DNA of 53,942 nt. Source: Phycisphaerales bacterium. GTDB lineage: Bacteria > Planctomycetota > Phycisphaerae > Tepidisphaerales > Tepidisphaeraceae. Under the pieces are notes generated by a model that did not search any database, was not told the DNA's origin, and saw only the letters and a list, made by a program, of their open reading frames with translations. Position numbers and translations under genes: made by a program. Each line of letters opens with the position of its first letter. The first letter of the stretch is position 1. The stretch is from assembly GCA_028291615.1 (NCBI GenBank), contig JAQGHM010000359.1, forward strand, positions 1 through 53,942, in the 5' to 3' direction. Shown piece after piece: positions 50,502 to 53,942 of this stretch.

Positions 50502-51348
50502 GATCGGCCTCCGTGGGTTTAACTTCATACCCCACCACAGCGATCTTGTGGCGGTCCGCCAGTTCCAGCACCTTCTCCTTCTCCAAAAGGATCGTCTTCC
50601 CAGGCTCCAGCACCAGGCACCCCGCCCGCGCCTCCGCCAACTTTTCGATCGTCGTCACCCCGATGCTAGGCACGTCCATCCGCATGTCCTGCTGCGTGTT
50701 CGCCACCTTGATCAGCGTCCACCCGCCCACCTTGCAGTACCGCCCAGCCCGCTCGATCATCACGTTGGTTCCCTCCACCGCCTCCACCGCGATCACGTCC
50801 TTGTCCATCACCCCGATCGCCTGCCCGATATCCAGCTTGCTCACCGTCCGGCAAATGTCATACCCGAACCGAATATCCGCCCACTGAGCCGCCGTCGGCT
50901 GCGTGCGCGTCATCACGCCCAGGGTCGAAAGCTGATCCGCACAATATGCCGTCGAGTCGATCAACGTGATCCCTTCCTTCGCCAGTTCATCCGCCACCGC
51001 CAACAACACCGCATGATCGCGTTTGTCGCGCCGCAGCCGCGTAAACCAAATCTTAAGCGTCCGCAGGTCGGGAACATACTGAAAATACCGCCACCGAGAA
51101 TACATCTGACTCTTGCGAACCCGCCCCACCATGATCGCCTGCTCGCACCCCGCCGCCCGCAGCATCCGGATCCACTGCCCAAGCCGCAGCACCCCCACCC
51201 ACCGAAAATCATCCACTTCCCCCTCCAACTCCGGCGAAGCATTCCCCGCCAGCGCAGCGCAAACAACCTTACGCCCCGCCGCCCGCGCCCCCCGCGCGAC
51301 CAGAAGCGGAAACACCCCCTCACCCGCAATCAGTCCCAAAGGCGCCAT
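50488..51348 (-). CDS. lpxI: UDP-2,3-diacylglucosamine pyrophosphatase LpxI
   Basis: LpxI hydrolyses UDP-2,3-diacylglucosamine to lipid X in lipid A synthesis at the inner membrane, replacing LpxH in many bacteria. The 286-residue length and segments LGLIAGEGVFPLLVARGAR, IMVGRVRKSQMY, DKDVIAVEAVEGTNVMIERAG and the end DVPSIGVTTIEKLAEA.AGCLVLEPGKTILLEKE match the DUF1009/LpxI family. It implies that the host makes lipid A. It overlaps the O-methyltransferase start. Confidence 0.92.
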   Translation of the reverse strand: MAPLGLIAGEGVFPLLVARGARAAGRKVVCAALAGNASPELEGEVDDFRWVGVLRLGQWIRMLRAAGCEQAIMVGRVRKSQMYSRWRYFQYVPDLRTLKIWFTRLRRDKRDHAVLLAVADELAKEGITLIDSTAYCADQLSTLGVMTRTQPTAAQWADIRFGYDICRTVSKLDIGQAIGVMDKDVIAVEAVEGTNVMIERAGRYCKVGGWTLIKVANTQQDMRMDVPSIGVTTIEKLAEARAGCLVLEPGKTILLEKEKVLELADRHKIAVVGYEVKPTEADHVGS

Positions 51349-51354
51349 GATCTT

Positions 51355-51867
51355 CTAACGAACCGCCCCCCCGCCCTCATTCGCTCGCTGCTCCTCCGCC
51401 ACATCAGCCGCCACCGCCATCGGCAAATCCTCCACCTTCCGCGCCTCCCGCATCGGCTGTTCCTGATAAAACGTCACCCGCCCATCCTTGCCGATCACCA
51501 CCGTCCCCCGCTTGCTGCAGTTGTAAGGCTCCTCCCCCGCAAACATGTCATAAGCCTTAGCCATCTTCCGCGTCGGATCGCTTAGCAGCGGATACGCAAT
51601 ATTGTACTGCTTGCGAAACGCCGCATGCGAATAAGGCGAATCGCAGGATACGCCATAAACAACCGTATTCTCATCCGGCGCGATCCGCCCCAACTCCGGC
51701 CCAAACGCGCAATGCTCCGCCGTACAAGTCGGCGAAAAATCCATCGGATAAAAAAGCAGCACCACCTTCTTTCCCCGCAACGCCGAAAGCTTCACCTTCG
51801 TCTTGTTCGTGACGTCATCGGTAAACAAATCAAAATCCGGAGCCGCATCGCCGACGTTCAAAGGCAT
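51355..51867 (-). CDS. bcp: Peroxiredoxin, BCP/PrxQ type
   Basis: This 170-residue thiol peroxidase reduces peroxides. The peroxidatic C48 is in PMDFSPTCTAEHC, with a second Cys at C53, five residues later, as in two-Cys BCP/PrxQ enzymes. VVLLFYP and GVSCDSPYSHAAFR are typical. AAGGAG lies just before the ATG. It is divergent from the DUF2103-like gene. Confidence 0.92.
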   Translation of the reverse strand: MPLNVGDAAPDFDLFTDDVTNKTKVKLSALRGKKVVLLFYPMDFSPTCTAEHCAFGPELGRIAPDENTVVYGVSCDSPYSHAAFRKQYNIAYPLLSDPTRKMAKAYDMFAGEEPYNCSKRGTVVIGKDGRVTFYQEQPMREARKVEDLPMAVAADVAEEQRANEGGGAVR

Positions 51868-51944
51868 TGGAAATCTCCTTGGCTAATAACAGGCCGATGA
51901 TAGCACCCCTTATGTTTTACGTCTTTATGTTTTACTCTCCCCCC

Positions 51945-52232
51945 ATGAAGTTCGGCCGAATCAAACGCCAGCACGGCCGCGTCGGTGGACTCGACGCCCT
52001 CCTCGACCACATCGTCAAAAACTGTCCCCACGTCACCAGGATCATCCCCGGCCGAATCAAACGCCGCAAAGGCCACACCGCCCCCAACTTCAAAATCCAA
52101 TACCCCACCGACGCCGGCCTGAAATGCCTCTACACCGGCACCGGCACCGTACAGGAAGTTTTCCTGATCTGCAGCGACCAGGACGCCGCAAAACAGTGGC
52201 TGATCACCGAAGAACTAGTCGACCCCACCTAA
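51945..52232 (+). CDS. DUF2103-like predicted metal-binding protein
   Basis: This 95-residue basic protein (MKFGRIKRQHGRVGGLDALLDHIVKN, TRIIPGRIKRRKG, then IQYPTDAGLKCLYTGTGTVQEVFLIC) resembles DUF2103, whose role is unknown. The frame is open back to 51867, but that part is not family-like and crosses the upstream spacer. No clear ribosome site is seen. An ATGTTTTAC direct repeat lies upstream at about 51911-51934. Confidence 0.75.
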   Translation: MKFGRIKRQHGRVGGLDALLDHIVKNCPHVTRIIPGRIKRRKGHTAPNFKIQYPTDAGLKCLYTGTGTVQEVFLICSDQDAAKQWLITEELVDPT

Positions 52233-52292
52233 GTTTCTCCTTCTTCGCGTCCCCCCTTCGCCTCATCGCGTCTTCGCGGTAAATTCCTCTCC

Positions 52293-52886
52293 GTGACAAA
52301 AACCCCGCCAGAAACGATCCACCCGAAAACGCGCAAAGCCTGGCGCACCTGGCTTTCCAATAACCACGCCAAATCCAAAGGCGTCTGGCTGATCTTCCAC
52401 AAGAAGTCCGCCAACAAAGACCGCCTCCCCTACGCCGACGCCGTCGAGGAAGCCCTCTGCTTTGGCTGGATCGACGCCATGATCCGCCCCATCGACGCCC
52501 ACACCTACATGCAATGGTACTGCCAGCGCAAACCCAAAAGCGTCTGGAGTAAACTCAACAAAACCCGCGTCGAAAAACTCCTCGCCGCCGGCCAAATGAC
52601 CTCCGCCGGCCAAGCCAAAATCGACCTAGCCAAATCCAACGGCCAATGGTCCCACCTCGACGCCGTCGAATCCCTCACGCTTCCCCTCGACTTCGCCAAA
52701 GCCCTCCGCGCCGCCCCCGGCGCGCGCAATCACTTCGATTCCCTCAGCCCCAGCGCCCGCAAGATTCTCCTCTACCGAATCCACGACGCCAAACGCCCCG
52801 AAACCCGCGCCGCCCGAATCGCCGCCGCCACGGAATGCTGCGCCACAAAACAACACCCCACCGCCTTCCGCCCCCTCCGCCCCTGA
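52293..52886 (+). CDS. YdeI/OmpD-associated family protein
   Basis: This 197-residue protein resembles the YdeI/OmdA family: WLSNNHAKSKGVWLIFHKK, ADAVEEALCFGWIDAMIRP, YCQRKPKSVWSKLNKTRVEKLLAAGQMTSAGQAKIDLAK, and a C-terminal domain with HFDSLSPSARKILLYRIHDAKRPETRAARI. The family is linked to antimicrobial-peptide resistance or outer-membrane regulation in some bacteria. The start is a GTG at 52293. Function here is not certain. Confidence 0.88.
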   Translation: MTKTPPETIHPKTRKAWRTWLSNNHAKSKGVWLIFHKKSANKDRLPYADAVEEALCFGWIDAMIRPIDAHTYMQWYCQRKPKSVWSKLNKTRVEKLLAAGQMTSAGQAKIDLAKSNGQWSHLDAVESLTLPLDFAKALRAAPGARNHFDSLSPSARKILLYRIHDAKRPETRAARIAAATECCATKQHPTAFRPLRP

Positions 52887-52938
52887 TCTCTTTCCATCCT
52901 CTATCCTCCATCCTCCATTCTCTCTTACAATCTACTCC

Positions 52939-53922
52939 GTGCCCGAAATCCCCCGCGCAATCACCCTCCTCAAGCAAGGCCGCCTGGTCGCCTTCCCCAC
53001 CGAGACCGTCTACGGCCTCGGCGCCGACGCAGCCAACCCCCGCGCGATCGATCTCATCTACCAAACCAAAGGCCGCCCCAGCACCAACCCCCTCATCATC
53101 CACGTCGCCTACGTTGAGATCGCCAAGCGCTACGTCGCCCATTGGCCCGCCATCGCCACCGAGCTCGCCGATCACTTCTGGCCCGGCCCGCTCACGCTGA
53201 TCCTCCCGAAGAACCACGTCATCCCCGACAACGCCACCGCTGGCCTCCCCACCATCGCCCTCCGCGTCCCCAATCACCCGCTCGCCCGCGAACTGCTCCG
53301 CGCGTTCGACGGCCCGCTAGCCGCCCCCAGCGCCAACCGCTCCACCCGCGTCTCTCCCACCACCGCCAAACACGTCCGCGACGAGTTCCCCGATTCCCCC
53401 GCCGCATGGGGAATCGAAGGAAACGAGCCCGCCATGATCCTCGACGGCGGCGCATGTTCCGTGGGCATCGAATCCACCGTCCTCGATCTCACCGGCCCAA
53501 CCCCAATGATCCTCCGCCCCGGCCAGGTAACCGTCGCCGACCTCGAACCGATCATCGGCCCAGTTTCCTTCCGCCAAACGATCCTCGCCCCCAACACCGC
53601 CGCCGCGTCCCCCGGCCAGCATGAGATCCACTACGCCCCCCGCACCCCCGCCTTCTACTTCACCACCGCCCAGCGCGGCCTCATCCACCCCGAAGAGCAC
53701 GGCATCGTCGTCCTCAGCCCCCTGCGCGTCTTCAAGGATTGGGAAAAAATCGTCGCCATGCCCAACGACCCCATCGAATACGCCCAACACCTCTACGCCG
53801 TCCTCCGCAAGCTAGACACCATGAAGCTCCGCGCCCTCTACATCGAAATCCCCCCAGATCGCCCAGAATGGGCCGCTATCCGGGATCGCCTGACACGCGC
53901 CGCCACTCCTCTCCCAGTCTGA
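52939..53922 (+). CDS. tsaC: Threonylcarbamoyl-AMP synthase, Sua5 type
   Basis: This 327-residue enzyme makes L-threonylcarbamoyl-AMP, the precursor of the t6A modification of tRNA. The TsaC domain shows AFPTETVYGLGADA, KGRPSTNPLIIHV, FWPGPLTLILPK, RVPNHPLARELL, PSANRST, SVGIESTVLDL and ILRPGQV. A C-terminal Sua5 domain follows (HYAPRTPAFYF..). The start is a GTG at 52939. It ends 20 bases before the window's end. Confidence 0.95.
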   Translation: MPEIPRAITLLKQGRLVAFPTETVYGLGADAANPRAIDLIYQTKGRPSTNPLIIHVAYVEIAKRYVAHWPAIATELADHFWPGPLTLILPKNHVIPDNATAGLPTIALRVPNHPLARELLRAFDGPLAAPSANRSTRVSPTTAKHVRDEFPDSPAAWGIEGNEPAMILDGGACSVGIESTVLDLTGPTPMILRPGQVTVADLEPIIGPVSFRQTILAPNTAAASPGQHEIHYAPRTPAFYFTTAQRGLIHPEEHGIVVLSPLRVFKDWEKIVAMPNDPIEYAQHLYAVLRKLDTMKLRALYIEIPPDRPEWAAIRDRLTRAATPLPV

Positions 53923-53942
53923 CCCCCCCGCAATTTGCAAAT

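Overview
The window is a high-GC stretch (mostly G/C third codon positions) from a planctomycete, most likely class Phycisphaerae near Tepidisphaerales. That placement is an inference from gene content: a stand-alone planctomycete-type cytochrome domain (19876-20361), a PEP-CTERM protein (33745-34503), three Gfo/Idh/MocA oxidoreductases (one with a Tat leader), a secreted alpha-2-macroglobulin, a secreted FG-GAP protein and an exported protein with a prepilin-like 'FADGH' tail. lpxI implies lipid A and a Gram-negative envelope. I saw no rRNA, tRNA, CRISPR array, insertion sequence or phage gene. The only gene-poor stretch over 300 bases is 6512-6936, which holds a weak small membrane ORF and a stem-loop.

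Layout. 1-9412: the end of hisA, a small basic protein, an AEC transporter, a large GT-C-like membrane protein fused to a GH10-like domain, an exported vWA protein, a PlsC-type acyltransferase and an HD-GYP-like protein. 9594-13403: an ECF sigma factor, a one-helix membrane protein and two exported proteins, tightly packed and ending at a strong terminator. 13579-20361: a Tat-exported oxidoreductase, a RES/Xre toxin-antitoxin pair in reversed order, a GNAT enzyme, two unknown proteins, a tRNA-dihydrouridine synthase and the cytochrome. 20481-25790: a beta-class DNA methyltransferase facing a 1477-residue SF1 helicase with a Vsr-like nuclease end. 25985-34503: a second Gfo/Idh/MocA enzyme, alpha-2-macroglobulin, an RCK channel-like protein coupled to an FG-GAP protein, and the PEP-CTERM protein. 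34611-38976: a minus-strand run of small genes (Nudix, zinc ribbon, YdjM-like, DUF4864-like, two unknowns) and NADP-isocitrate dehydrogenase. 39097-42082: a half-size TauE/SafE protein and a coupled lipoprotein / atypical NRAMP / PRC-barrel operon. 42225-53922: a PIN toxin with a small partner, a third Gfo/Idh/MocA enzyme, a LOG protein, a tandem alpha/beta-hydrolase, endonuclease III, moaD/moaE, an O-methyltransferase, lpxI, a peroxiredoxin and a Sua5-type enzyme.

Most genes are housekeeping or ordinary planctomycete accessory genes. The candidates for something undescribed are the membrane GT-C/GH10 fusion with an altered catalytic residue, the NRAMP operon with a rewritten metal site, the RCK protein without a K+ filter, the methyltransferase/helicase-nuclease pair, and a family of short intergenic palindromic repeats ending in CCACC. 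All calls come from reading the sequence; no database search was run.
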